This document shows, one piece after another, positions 1 to 8,702 of a stretch of DNA of 64,000 nucleotides. A program made the position numbers and the translations under genes. The notes under the pieces were generated by a model, which ran no database searches, had not been told where the DNA came from, and saw nothing but the letters and a program-made list of their open reading frames with translations. Numbering within the stretch: the first letter of the stretch is position 1; each line of letters starts with the position of its first letter. The stretch comes from an uncultured Dorea sp. (lineage in GTDB: Bacteria > Bacillota > Clostridia > Lachnospirales > Lachnospiraceae): the NCBI GenBank assembly GCA_900550865.1, contig URTM01000014.1, positions 4,105 through 68,104 on the forward strand, given 5' to 3'.

Positions 1-14
1 TTATTTTTATCCGG

Positions 15-1217
15 TTATTTATTTAATCCCATCTCTTCTCTTACTTCAATAAAGCATTTTACGATGAAATCAATATCTTCTTTTGTATGGCTTGCACATA
101 CCTGTGTACGGATTCTTGCTTTTCCCTTCGGTACAACCGGGTAAGAGAATGCTACAACATATACACCTTTTTCCATCATGTGTTTTGCGAATTCTGCTGC
201 TGTCTTCTCATCATAGAGCATAACAGGTACGCATGGATGTGTTCCCGGAATAATATCAAATCCGTTATCTACCAGCTGTTTTCTGTAGTATGCAGTTACC
301 TCTTCCAGGTGATCACGAAGTTCTGTACTCTCCTCCAGCATGTCAAACAGTTCCAGGCTGGCTCCTGCAATTGCCGGTGCCAGAGAGTTAGAGAACAGGT
401 ACGGACGGCTTCTCTGTCTTAACAGATCAATGATCTCTTTCCGTCCGGATGTATATCCGCCGGATGCTCCTCCAAGCGCTTTTCCCAATGTTCCGGTAAT
501 GATATCCACACGGCCTTCCACACCACAGTACTCTGCTGTTCCGCGTCCGGTCTTTCCTACAAATCCAACTGCATGGCTGTCATCAACCATAACCAGTGCG
601 TTATATTTATCAGCCAGATCACATACACCTTTTAAATTACAGATGATTCCATCCATAGAAAATACACCATCTGTAGCGATCAGCTTAATTCTTGCTCCGG
701 CTTCATCTGCTTCTTTTAATTTTGCTTCCAGATCTTCCATATCGTTATTCTTATAGCGGAAACGTTTTGCTTTACAAAGACGTACTCCGTCAATGATAGA
801 AGCATGATTCAGTTCATCACTGATAACTGCATCTTCTGCTGTCAGAATTGTCTCGAATAATCCTCCGTTTGCATCGAAGCATGAAGAATAAAGGATTGTA
901 TCGTCTGTTCCCAGGAATCCGGAGATCTTTTTCTCCAGTTTCTTATGAATGTCCTGTGTTCCGCAGATAAAACGTACAGATGCAACTCCGTATCCTTTTT
1001 CATCATATGTTCTCTTAGCTGCCTCGATCAGTCTCGGGTTATCCCCCAGTCCAAGGTAGTTATTCGCACACATACAAAGAAGTTCTCTTCCGTCTTCCAT
1101 CTTCACTCTTGCTCCCTGCGGGGATACAAAAGGTGCCTCTCCTTTGAAAAGCCCGGCTTCTTTGATTCCTTCTACTTCTTTTGTATAAATGCTTAAAATA
1201 TCGTCTTTACGTGCCAT
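15..1217 (-). CDS. kbl: Glycine C-acetyltransferase (2-amino-3-ketobutyrate CoA ligase)
   Basis: PLP enzyme of 400 aa that cleaves 2-amino-3-oxobutyrate with CoA to glycine and acetyl-CoA, the second step of threonine breakdown. It belongs to the alpha-oxoamine synthase family: the PLP lysine is K246 in GTLGKALGG, and the cofactor-binding DDSHA motif is at 212-216. Length fits the family (about 400 aa). The ATG is preceded by GGAGAGG. It lies 66 bases downstream of tdh on the same strand, so the two probably form one transcript. The product acid pathway links to the glycine reductase operon nearby. Alternative alpha-oxoamine synthases (e.g. 8-amino-7-oxononanoate synthase) are unlikely given the tdh neighbour. 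Confidence 0.95.
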   Translation of the reverse strand: MARKDDILSIYTKEVEGIKEAGLFKGEAPFVSPQGARVKMEDGRELLCMCANNYLGLGDNPRLIEAAKRTYDEKGYGVASVRFICGTQDIHKKLEKKISGFLGTDDTILYSSCFDANGGLFETILTAEDAVISDELNHASIIDGVRLCKAKRFRYKNNDMEDLEAKLKEADEAGARIKLIATDGVFSMDGIICNLKGVCDLADKYNALVMVDDSHAVGFVGKTGRGTAEYCGVEGRVDIITGTLGKALGGASGGYTSGRKEIIDLLRQRSRPYLFSNSLAPAIAGASLELFDMLEESTELRDHLEEVTAYYRKQLVDNGFDIIPGTHPCVPVMLYDEKTAAEFAKHMMEKGVYVVAFSYPVVPKGKARIRTQVCASHTKEDIDFIVKCFIEVREEMGLNK

Positions 1218-1283
1218 TTTCTCAACCTCTCCATTTTTATTCTGTCTTTTTCCCTTTTTCCTGCTTTGTTCCGTGCACTCTTC

Positions 1284-2345
1284 TTAGTCATTTACATGTG
1301 CCCAGTCCAGAATGACTTTTCCCGAATTACCGGAGATCATAGCGTCAAATCCTTTCTGGAAATCTTTGATGTCAAAATGATGTGTGATGATATCTGAGAT
1401 ATCGAGTCCTGCCTGTAACATCGTAGACATCTTGTACCATGTATCCCATACTTTACGTCCATAGATTCCTTTCAGATGTAATCCGTTGAAAATTACTGTC
1501 TCAAGATCTACTTTGGCATCTGTTCTCTGTAATCCTAACAGTGCAATGTGTCCGCCGTGCTTCATATTGTGGATCATATCATCCAATGCCACCTGTGATC
1601 CGGACATCTCAAGACCGACATCAAATCCTTCTGTCATTCCGATCTCTTTTATGACATCTTTCAGATTCTCTTCTTTTAAGTTAACTGTTCTTGTTGCTCC
1701 CAGCTTCTTCGCAAGTTCCAGTCTGTATGGATTCATATCTGTTACCACAACATGTCTTGCACCCGAGAACTTCACGATTGCTGCTGCCATACATCCGATC
1801 GGGCCTGCTCCGGCGATCAGCACATCCTCCCCAAGTGCTTCAAAAGAAAGTGCTGTATGTGTTGCATTTCCAAATGGATCAAAGATTGCATACATCTCTT
1901 CCGGAATGTTCGGATTACATGGCCATACGTTACTTGACGGAATCACAAGATATTCCGCAAATGCTCCGTTACGGTTCACGCCGACACCTTTCGCATCCTT
2001 ACAGTTCTCCTTGTGTCCTTCCAGACAGTTACGGCATTTTCCACATGTAATATGTCCTTCACCGGATACCAGATCACCGATCTTGAACCCCTGTACACCT
2101 TCCCCTTTTTCTACAATCTCTCCAACATACTCATGACCTGCTGTAAGGCCGATTGGAATCGTATGCTGTGCCCAGTCATTCCACTGATAGATATGTACAT
2201 CCGTTCCACAGATTGCTGTCTTGTGGATCTTGATCTTCACATCATTCGGTCCTACTTCCGGAATCGGAACACGCTTCATCCACAGTCCTTCCTCCGGTTT
2301 TTCCTTTACCAGTGCCCACATCAAACCATCATTATTTAATTGCAT
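1284..2345 (-). CDS. tdh: L-threonine 3-dehydrogenase
   Basis: Zinc-dependent medium-chain dehydrogenase oxidising threonine to 2-amino-3-oxobutyrate with NAD+. From the chosen start (353 aa) the catalytic zinc ligands include C46 (in TAICGTDVH) and H71-E72 (GHE). Structural zinc cysteines are C101, C104, C107 and C115, and a Rossmann fold follows. The frame is open to 2435, but that first codon sits inside the -35 box of a strong promoter (2407-2435). The ATG at 2345 has GGGAGG 9 bases upstream and matches the family N-terminus, so I place the start there. It is the first gene of a tdh-kbl unit, feeding glycine to the adjacent glycine reductase. Confidence 0.94.
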   Translation of the reverse strand: MQLNNDGLMWALVKEKPEEGLWMKRVPIPEVGPNDVKIKIHKTAICGTDVHIYQWNDWAQHTIPIGLTAGHEYVGEIVEKGEGVQGFKIGDLVSGEGHITCGKCRNCLEGHKENCKDAKGVGVNRNGAFAEYLVIPSSNVWPCNPNIPEEMYAIFDPFGNATHTALSFEALGEDVLIAGAGPIGCMAAAIVKFSGARHVVVTDMNPYRLELAKKLGATRTVNLKEENLKDVIKEIGMTEGFDVGLEMSGSQVALDDMIHNMKHGGHIALLGLQRTDAKVDLETVIFNGLHLKGIYGRKVWDTWYKMSTMLQAGLDISDIITHHFDIKDFQKGFDAMISGNSGKVILDWAHVND

Positions 2346-2367
2346 ATTATATGACCTCCCAAAAACA

Positions 2368-2383
2368 CCATCTCCCCAGATGG
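2368..2383 (-). promoter_or_regulatory. Small GC-rich hairpin in tdh leader
   Basis: A 6-bp perfect stem (CCATCT/AGATGG) with a GGGG loop, followed by a TGTTTTTG stretch, lies between the tdh transcription start and its ribosome binding site. It resembles a weak terminator or an mRNA-stabilising hairpin. Role uncertain. Confidence 0.3.
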
Positions 2384-2406
2384 CAATCTCTTTATTAACA
2401 ATGGTT

Positions 2407-2435
2407 ATTATACCACTCTTACTGCATATGCACAA
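2407..2435 (-). promoter_or_regulatory. Sigma-A promoter of tdh-kbl
   Basis: TTGTGC (-35, 2430-2435), a 17-base spacer and a perfect TATAAT (-10, 2407-2412). Predicted transcription start is near 2400, giving a leader of about 55 bases. It excludes upstream in-frame start codons for tdh. Confidence 0.75.
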
Positions 2436-2520
2436 CCTCTAAACGATATTTTTTTGTTTAATATGACAATTTTTTCACATACTTTTTTCTTTTTCTTGTC
2501 ATTTTGCACTAAAAATAATA

Positions 2521-2549
2521 TTTACTTTCCTGCTCTTTTCCTGTATAAT
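2521..2549 (+). promoter_or_regulatory. Sigma-A promoter of sstT
   Basis: Perfect TATAAT at 2544-2549, with a weak TTTACT -35 at 2521-2526 and a 17-base spacer. It lies within the open frame upstream of sstT and so supports the internal start at 2622. Confidence 0.55.
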
Positions 2550-2621
2550 CTTAACTATGCTTGCGAAAAGCAAAAACGAAAGAGAGGGGTGCAGGATTCA
2601 AAAGGTCCTGCCACAAAAACT

Positions 2622-3842
2622 ATGAAAAATTTAATCAAAAAATGGAACAGCATCAGCCTCATCAAACGAATCATCTGCGGACTGATCATTGGTCTGATCC
2701 TTGGTCTTGTTGTTCCTCAGGCATCCGTAATCTCGATTCTCGGAACCATGTTCGTCGGAGCTCTGAAAGGAATCGCTCCGCTTCTGGTATTCTTCCTGGT
2801 TATGAGTGCTCTCTGTCACATGAAGGCCGGTCAGAAGACCAACTTAAAGTTCATTATTATTCTGTACATGGTCGGTAACCTTGTCTCTGCATTTGTCGCA
2901 GTTATTGCCTGTCGGTTATTCCCGGTAACACTGACATTTACAGATTCGGCTTCTTCTACCGACATCACGCCTCCGAGCGGAATCGCAGAAGTGCTGACTA
3001 ACCTTTTGAACAATCTCGTTAAGAATCCGGTTGATTCCATTGTCAATGCTAATTACATCGGTATTCTTTTCTGGGCAGTTATTTTCGGAATCGCTTTAAA
3101 ACATGCCAATCAGGGAACGAAAGATGCTCTGGAGAACATCTCCGATGCAACTGCAACTGCAGTTCAGTGGATCATTAACTGTGCTCCGTTCGGTATCATG
3201 GGACTGATCTTTACAACAATCTCAGAACAGGGACTTGACGCATTACTTTCTTATGGAAAGCTGATCCTGGTTCTGGTCGGAAGTATGGCAGTTGTCATCT
3301 TCATCATCAATCCGATCATTGTGTTTATTTTCACAAAGCAGAATCCATTTCCACTGGTATTTACCTGTCTGAAGGAAAGTTTTATCACCGCATTCTTCAC
3401 AAGAAGTTCTGCTGCCAACATTCCTGTTAACATGGAACTCTGTAAGAAACTTGGTCTGGACGAAGATACCTACTCTATCTCCATTCCGCTTGGAGCTACG
3501 ATCAACATGGCAGGGGCTGCGATCACAATCTCTGTAATGGCTTTATCTACCGCTCATACACTGGATATCCATGTAGATTTCCTTACATCGATCATCCTCT
3601 GTGTACTTGCTGCATTAAGTGCCGCAGGTGCTTCCGGAGTTGCCGGCGGATCTCTTCTTCTGATCCCTATGGCCTGCAGCCTCTTCGGTGTACCGAATGA
3701 TGTTGCCATGCAGGCTGTCGGTGTTGGATTTATCATCGGAGTTATCCAGGATTCCTGTGAGACAGGACTCAATTCTTCATCCGATGTACTTTATACAGCC
3801 ATTGCTGATATCCGTGAAAAGAGACTTCGCGGTCAGAAATAG
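2622..3842 (+). CDS. sstT: Sodium-coupled serine/threonine symporter
   Basis: Integral membrane protein (406 aa) of the dicarboxylate/amino acid:cation symporter family, SstT branch, importing serine and threonine with Na+. Several hydrophobic segments are visible, along with the family motif RSSAANIPVN in the C-terminal half. The open frame begins at 2454, but that precedes the promoter TATAAT; ATG 2622 gives the usual SstT N-terminus (MKNLIKKWN). The ribosome binding site is weak: a GAAAGAGAGGGG tract lies about 34 bases upstream, directly before a possible GTG start at 2589, so the exact start is not certain. It is divergent from tdh and convergent with the grd operon. Threonine import matches the neighbouring Tdh/Kbl pathway. 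Confidence 0.9.
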   Translation: MKNLIKKWNSISLIKRIICGLIIGLILGLVVPQASVISILGTMFVGALKGIAPLLVFFLVMSALCHMKAGQKTNLKFIIILYMVGNLVSAFVAVIACRLFPVTLTFTDSASSTDITPPSGIAEVLTNLLNNLVKNPVDSIVNANYIGILFWAVIFGIALKHANQGTKDALENISDATATAVQWIINCAPFGIMGLIFTTISEQGLDALLSYGKLILVLVGSMAVVIFIINPIIVFIFTKQNPFPLVFTCLKESFITAFFTRSSAANIPVNMELCKKLGLDEDTYSISIPLGATINMAGAAITISVMALSTAHTLDIHVDFLTSIILCVLAALSAAGASGVAGGSLLLIPMACSLFGVPNDVAMQAVGVGFIIGVIQDSCETGLNSSSDVLYTAIADIREKRLRGQK

Positions 3843-3850
3843 TACATAGA

Positions 3851-3870
3851 AGCTGCCACTGGCAGCTTCT
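3851..3870. repeat. Short GCTGCC/GGCAGC inverted repeat (dispersed repeat family)
   Basis: AGCTGCCACTGGCAGCT forms a compact hairpin just after the sstT stop. Variants with the same CTGCCACnGGCAG core followed by CTTCT occur near 27542, 42501, 44749 and 44791, all intergenic. Confidence 0.4.
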
Positions 3871-3889
3871 ATTCCATATTAAAAAATAC

Positions 3890-3929
3890 CGGGAGTGGAA
3901 GAATCTTTCTATTGATTCTTCCACTCCCG
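3890..3929. terminator. Bidirectional terminator between sstT and grdD
   Basis: Perfect 16-bp stem (3890-3905 with 3914-3929), 8-base loop, with T-rich runs on both sides on the respective strands. It separates convergent sstT (+) and the grd operon (-). Confidence 0.85.
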
Positions 3930-3975
3930 TATTTATTCTTATTTTTTCACTCAAACCATTGGATTTTATTATCCT

Positions 3976-5130
3976 TTAATTGATATATCCTGCCTTTTTA
4001 AGCTCCTCTTCTGCCTTTACAAGATTCGCATCAGACACACGGATAATCGGTCCCGTACAGCCCATTCCGCTCTCTGCATAGATGTTCTGCTTCCACAGTA
4101 CTTTCACTGCATCTTCCAGATCCATAACTTCTATTCCCGCAATCTGAGATGTCACGATCTCTTTTGGCGGAGCCTTTACTTCTATTGCGTCCGATGCCGG
4201 TTTCGACGTCTGTTTTCTTGCCGCCAGGATATCTTTTAAACCGGCTTTGTCTGCTGCTGCAAATTCTTTCTTTGCTATCTCAAATACTTTACTTTTTACC
4301 AGCTCCGCCGCATAACGGATTGCGCCTGCAATCACCGGTGCTCCTGACGCCCTGGATACGATCATGACCAGCTGTTCATAACCATCCCCGATCCCAGGGC
4401 CATAACCATATCCGGATGCTTCAAAGCTGCCTCCTGTTGTGTAGGAAGATAACATCTTCACCATGATATTTCCGGTCAGCGAATCACATACCATAATGTC
4501 CGGTGTTCCCTGCAGTACATCATTTCCACGCATTACACAACCTCCGTCAGCTCTTGCTGATTCAGCGAACGTAATGTCGTATCCGTTTTTCTCAAGTTCT
4601 TTTAATGCAATCTCCGTCTGGCGTGCGCCATCCACATTCAGAATTCCTACAGTCGGATGCTCCTTACCACACGCCTTTGCAGCTATGATTCCATAGATCG
4701 TATTTTTGATCATTCCTTCAATACGGTCTGCGCTGGAAGTTCCTGTTGTATTGGCAATGAACATCTCTCTTCCCTTCGCCGGAGTCATAACACGTCCAAC
4801 CGTCGATACACCGATCGGAAATGGAAAATGCATCGTTACCGCACCGTCTACTTCATGCGATGCAAGCATTTCTTCCATCTTCTTATGACCTTCTTCATCA
4901 TCTGCCACCTTCACGGTAGTAACGCCCTCTGCTTCCAGTGTTCCGATATAATATACGTCAATTCCATCTTTTGCTGCCATCTTTGCCGCTTCCATGGCAT
5001 TTTCTTCTCCATGTTCGCTTCCCATTCCGGTCAGTGCAATCCTTGGTTTCTTTCCAAAGTTTCCGGTCTCCAGACCTTCTGCCATCTGCAGAAATGTATC
5101 TGCAATGATTTTTTCAATCTTATCTGCCAT
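3976..5130 (-). CDS. grdD: Glycine reductase complex component C, alpha subunit
   Basis: Last gene of the grd operon (384 aa). Together with GrdC it forms protein C, which takes the carboxymethyl-selenoether from GrdA and releases acetyl phosphate. GrdD is a distant relative of phosphate acyltransferases. The C-terminal motif AESGMGCTGP holds Cys358, which corresponds to the reactive cysteine near residue 359 reported for the Eubacterium acidaminophilum protein. A GTG at 5139 is in frame, but ATG 5130 has AGGGGG at good spacing and gives MADKIEK. It starts 12 bases after the grdC stop, so translation is probably coupled. Confidence 0.93.
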   Translation of the reverse strand: MADKIEKIIADTFLQMAEGLETGNFGKKPRIALTGMGSEHGEENAMEAAKMAAKDGIDVYYIGTLEAEGVTTVKVADDEEGHKKMEEMLASHEVDGAVTMHFPFPIGVSTVGRVMTPAKGREMFIANTTGTSSADRIEGMIKNTIYGIIAAKACGKEHPTVGILNVDGARQTEIALKELEKNGYDITFAESARADGGCVMRGNDVLQGTPDIMVCDSLTGNIMVKMLSSYTTGGSFEASGYGYGPGIGDGYEQLVMIVSRASGAPVIAGAIRYAAELVKSKVFEIAKKEFAAADKAGLKDILAARKQTSKPASDAIEVKAPPKEIVTSQIAGIEVMDLEDAVKVLWKQNIYAESGMGCTGPIIRVSDANLVKAEEELKKAGYIN

Positions 5131-5142
5131 CTTGCACACCCC

Positions 5143-6681
5143 CTATTCAGCCATCAGGGTTGCTGCAAATTCTTTCATCGCCTTTGCGATCAGTCCCTTT
5201 ACTTCTTCCTCAGATACACCTGCGGCTTCTTCCTGTGCAGCTGCTGTATTGCCATGAATAACGAATGATACACCATCGAAAAGGTTCGTCATACGTCCAA
5301 GGAACAGGCTTCCTTTTCCGATGATCATTGCATTTTTAATCCTTCCATTCAGGATGTCTTCTCTTGCAAATCCTACGTATGGAACCCCGGAAGGAATGTG
5401 TCCCTGTGTCGGTGCCCATCCGGTCAGTCCATGTTCTTTGGTAAAGTTTGCAAGTTCTTTTCTGTCCAGTTCGCCTCTCTTAACAGCCAGTGCACCGATC
5501 ATCTTATAGTTGGCAAGCGGTACATCTCCTGCTCCTGCCGGTTTTGTGATATCCGGATTCTGCATCTCCGGTGAGAATTTATCGATATCCGTAATCTTCA
5601 TTCCTGCACGGTCAAGCGGATCTGCTACCAGACTTCCGATTACGTTCTGTGGTGCAGAACCGGTTCCAACACTGTGACGTCCAAGCATTCCAAGATCGAT
5701 CTCCGGATTCACTCCGTCATTCTCAGATACAACAACTGCAAATCCTCCCAAGCAGTCTTCCAGGATCGGAAGTCCTTTCTTTACATGATCTTTTCCGTTC
5801 ATACCAAGTTTTGCAGTACAGCCTCCTGCTGTAACGACAACTGTCTTATATGCGCCTGCTTTTACCAGTGCGGCAGCCTCGATCAGTGCATGTGTCGGTG
5901 CTGCACAGAATCCTCTGGCATCTGATCCGGTTGCATTGACAAGACCTGCCACCTCTGCTGCCGCCTTCGCAAAGTTACCGCCGCCTCTCTGGTTCATATC
6001 CCCGCAAGCTTCTTCCGCACAGTCAATTACATACTCAACATCTGATTTGTCAATTCCTGCGTTCTTCACAGCATAGAGAAGAGCCAGTACGCTGGAAGCC
6101 TTACTCATAAGATTTTCATGCATCACATGAGAAGACAGGTTCCCATCAATGTCATGTGCCGGTTTTACACAGCCCACTAACTGATGTTCAAAATATAATG
6201 GTTCCGCATGATCTTCGCTGATCAGCGTTTCGATCTCAGAAAGTTCTACCCCTTCATGGATTTTTTCAACTATGTCATCAGAGATCACCGGATCTTTGGC
6301 AAATGCTTCTTTATATTTTTCAACAAATGCTTTGTCCAGTCTCACTACTTCGAACATATCACATGCCTGTACCAGAAGTAAGAATTCTTCTTCCGGCATG
6401 ATCTCTCCATATTTTCCGTAACGTTCTGCCCCTTCTTTTTTCTTGTCATAATACGGGAATTCTATTGCGGCAAGTTCATCCGGATGTGCATTACCGATAT
6501 AAGTCTGGTTCGGCCAGTAAGACACTGCCTCTTCATAAGAACGGAGATGCTCCGGTACTGCTTTTAAATATTCCGAATCCGGATTCACAACTCTTTCTGT
6601 TGTCTGTGTTGTTCCGTTGTATAAAACCATATCTGGTGTATGTACTAATACATAACTTGCCCCTTTAATTACACTGTTCAT
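5143..6681 (-). CDS. grdC: Glycine reductase complex component C, beta subunit
   Basis: A 512-aa protein of the FabH/thiolase-like fold, the larger partner of GrdD in protein C, which converts the Se-carboxymethyl group of GrdA into an acetyl-thioester and then acetyl phosphate. Length and sequence (start MNSVIKGASYVLVHTPDMV) match GrdC proteins. An AAAGGTGG ribosome binding site precedes the ATG. A hairpin terminator lies in the 114-base gap after grdA, so grdCD may be made at lower level than the upstream genes. Confidence 0.93.
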   Translation of the reverse strand: MNSVIKGASYVLVHTPDMVLYNGTTQTTERVVNPDSEYLKAVPEHLRSYEEAVSYWPNQTYIGNAHPDELAAIEFPYYDKKKEGAERYGKYGEIMPEEEFLLLVQACDMFEVVRLDKAFVEKYKEAFAKDPVISDDIVEKIHEGVELSEIETLISEDHAEPLYFEHQLVGCVKPAHDIDGNLSSHVMHENLMSKASSVLALLYAVKNAGIDKSDVEYVIDCAEEACGDMNQRGGGNFAKAAAEVAGLVNATGSDARGFCAAPTHALIEAAALVKAGAYKTVVVTAGGCTAKLGMNGKDHVKKGLPILEDCLGGFAVVVSENDGVNPEIDLGMLGRHSVGTGSAPQNVIGSLVADPLDRAGMKITDIDKFSPEMQNPDITKPAGAGDVPLANYKMIGALAVKRGELDRKELANFTKEHGLTGWAPTQGHIPSGVPYVGFAREDILNGRIKNAMIIGKGSLFLGRMTNLFDGVSFVIHGNTAAAQEEAAGVSEEEVKGLIAKAMKEFAATLMAE

Positions 6682-6731
6682 TGGTTATCCACCTTTCCAT
6701 TTACCTCAAAATAAATACCCTGAAATTTAGA

Positions 6732-6773
6732 AAAAGGACAGTCCCTGTAGGAACACAACGGACCTGTCCTTTT
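6732..6773 (-). terminator. Intra-operon hairpin between grdA and grdC
   Basis: Ten-bp perfect stem AAAAGGACAG/CTGTCCTTTT followed by TTC, with a 22-base loop that can pair further (TCC/GGA). Because grdCD lack an obvious own promoter, it is more likely a partial terminator or mRNA-processing site than an operon end. Confidence 0.6.
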
Positions 6774-6795
6774 CATTCGTATGAGAAACTTCGGA

Positions 6796-7257
6796 CTATA
6801 ACTGATCTCTGATAGCCTGCATCTCAGAAATGATATCATCAACATCTAATACCATTTCCATCATGCTTACCTGCTCATCATAAACCGCTTCGTCAAACTC
6901 TTCTTTCATCTCTGGTTCGCATACGTGATATACCGTGAGTCCAAGCTGGACCCCTGTCAATGGACCTGCGAAAGTAGGATCGCCTAAAGTTACAGTCTCA
7001 GCTGCAAGACCTGCAGCCTCTCCTTCTGCTGCACCAAGAACTACTACCAAGTTCTCTGCACCATATTCTTCAGCGAATTCTTTTACTCTCTTCTGGTTTT
7101 CCAGATCCATTGCGCCTGCGCTCGTTCAGACGAAACATTCCGTAGATGAGAATACGATCTCAGCACCTGCAGTTTTTACACATTCTGCGATAGCCGGTCC
7201 CGGAATTCCATCACGGTCTCCGATAATTATTGCTTTTTTCCCTTCTAAAATAGCCAT
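6796..7257 (-). CDS. grdA: Glycine reductase component A (selenoprotein)
   Basis: Small selenoprotein (153 aa) that carries the carboxymethyl group from GrdB to GrdC/D and is re-reduced by thioredoxin. Translation from ATG 7257 runs through a TGA at 7126-7128, giving Sec44 in the motif C-F-V-U-T-S, the same position as in characterised GrdA. Without recoding only a 104-aa fragment from the internal ATG 7110 would be predicted. A short hairpin lies 20-33 bases after the TGA. Selenocysteine insertion needs selABC and selD, none of which is in this window. It sits between trxA and grdC in the usual order. Confidence 0.95.
7092..7105 (-). promoter_or_regulatory. SECIS-like hairpin in grdA
   Basis: TCTGG-AAAA-CCAGA stem-loop starting 21 bases after the selenocysteine TGA (7126-7128). 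Position fits a bacterial SECIS element, but the AAAA loop differs from the classic G-U loop, so support is moderate. Confidence 0.45.
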
Positions 7258-7333
7258 AATTACGATCTCCTTTCTTTTTATTTAAACCTTATCAAGGTCA
7301 TTCATCTATGATTTAGAAATTACCTCTCTGGAA

Positions 7334-7651
7334 TCAGATATATTTCTTAATCATTGCTTCAATTGCTTCAGCTGTACAATCATCTTTTACCAGCTCTTCT
7401 ACTTTTTCCCCATCTTTATAGATTGCCATTACAGGAAGTCCAAGAACTTTCTGGGCAATTGCAAGACGGCGTGCTTTTGTTGTGTTTAATGATGTGAATT
7501 TGAGCTTATCCCCATAAGTATCTGCAAATTCATGTACCTTCGGCATCAGTGCCTGACAAGGAACGCATCCATCTCCATAAAAGTCAACAAATACATAACC
7601 TTCTGCTTTTAATACTTCTTCTTCAAACGTAGTCTTATCTACATCTATCAT
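7334..7651 (-). CDS. trxA: Thioredoxin of the glycine reductase system
   Basis: A 105-aa thioredoxin that donates electrons to GrdA. The active site is C29-V-P-C32 (GCVPC) rather than the usual WCGPC, typical of thioredoxins encoded in grd operons. A strong AAGGAGG site precedes the ATG. It lies between trxB and grdA. A second, canonical thioredoxin is encoded at 48524-48832, so this copy is probably dedicated to glycine reduction. Confidence 0.93.
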   Translation of the reverse strand: MIDVDKTTFEEEVLKAEGYVFVDFYGDGCVPCQALMPKVHEFADTYGDKLKFTSLNTTKARRLAIAQKVLGLPVMAIYKDGEKVEELVKDDCTAEAIEAMIKKYI

Positions 7652-7724
7652 GTCTGTTTTCCTCCTTTTATATAATATTCTTAATCCGGTTAAACTCCGG
7701 AGTTTCTCCTAAAAGAACATCTCT

Positions 7725-8669
7725 TTAGAAATAATCTGACATGCTTCTTTCAACCTGGACCGCAGCAATCGCACCATCTGCCGCCGCAGTCACTACCTGG
7801 CGGAGACTCTTTACACGCACATCGCCGGCTGCGTATACACCTGGGATATTGGTATGCATATCTGCATCGGTCTTAATGTATCCTCTTTCATCCATGTCAA
7901 TGACGCCTTCAAAGATCTTTGTATTCGGCACCGTTCCGATAAATCCGAACAGCCCGAACATTCCGTCTTCCGGATCTGCTTCGACTTTTGTTACTTCTCC
8001 GGTCTTAACATTCTTCACATACATTGCCTGAAGGATGTCGTCACCTTCCAGTTCTTCTACGACACTGTCCCACATAAAGAAAAGCTTCGGATTCTTGAAT
8101 GCTTTTTCCTGAATTGATTTTGCAGCCCGCAGTTCATCTCTTCTGTGAATGATCGTAACTTTTCTTGCGAATTTTGTCAGATACATAGCCTCTTCTACCG
8201 CGGAATCCCCACCGCCGACTACATATACTTCAAAATCTTCAAAAAAGTTCGCATCACATGTTGCACAATAAGAAACACCTTTTCCCCTAAACTGTCCTTC
8301 TCCTTTGCATCCGATCGGTCTTGCATGTGCGCCCGTTGCAATGATCACATTTTTTCCGCGATATTCATTCTTTTCGCTCTTAAGAACCTTAACCTCTCCT
8401 TCAAGTTCTACTTCTTTGATCATATCGGATACTCTTTTTGCCCCGAATTTTTCTGCCTGCTCTGTCATTCTTGCAATCAGGGATGGTCCGGATTCCCCTT
8501 CTACAATCTGACCCGGATAATTTTCAATCTCGTCAGTAATTGCGATCTGACCTCCATCCTGACCTTTTTCGATGATCAGAACATTGAGCCGGCTTCTTCC
8601 TGCATACAGCCCCGCCGCCAGACCGGCAGGACCTGCACCTAGAATGATAACGTCATAAATCTCACTCAT
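7725..8669 (-). CDS. trxB: Thioredoxin reductase (NADPH)
   Basis: FAD flavoprotein (314 aa) reducing thioredoxin. It has an N-terminal FAD motif GAGPAG (11-16), the redox disulfide CATC at C135/C138, and a C-terminal FAD motif around GVYAAGDVR. An AGAAGGAGAT site precedes the ATG. It sits between grdB and trxA and supplies electrons for the GrdA cycle. It is the only thioredoxin reductase in the window, so it may serve the housekeeping thioredoxin as well. Confidence 0.94.
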   Translation of the reverse strand: MSEIYDVIILGAGPAGLAAGLYAGRSRLNVLIIEKGQDGGQIAITDEIENYPGQIVEGESGPSLIARMTEQAEKFGAKRVSDMIKEVELEGEVKVLKSEKNEYRGKNVIIATGAHARPIGCKGEGQFRGKGVSYCATCDANFFEDFEVYVVGGGDSAVEEAMYLTKFARKVTIIHRRDELRAAKSIQEKAFKNPKLFFMWDSVVEELEGDDILQAMYVKNVKTGEVTKVEADPEDGMFGLFGFIGTVPNTKIFEGVIDMDERGYIKTDADMHTNIPGVYAAGDVRVKSLRQVVTAAADGAIAAVQVERSMSDYF

Positions 8670-8702
8670 TTTACGTTATATCTCCTTCTATATTCACATG
8701 TA

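Noticed and set aside
87..2339. Plus-strand open frames opposite kbl and tdh (and similar antisense frames throughout)
   Set aside because: They are shadows of strongly coding minus-strand genes, lack ribosome binding sites and show no recognisable protein features.
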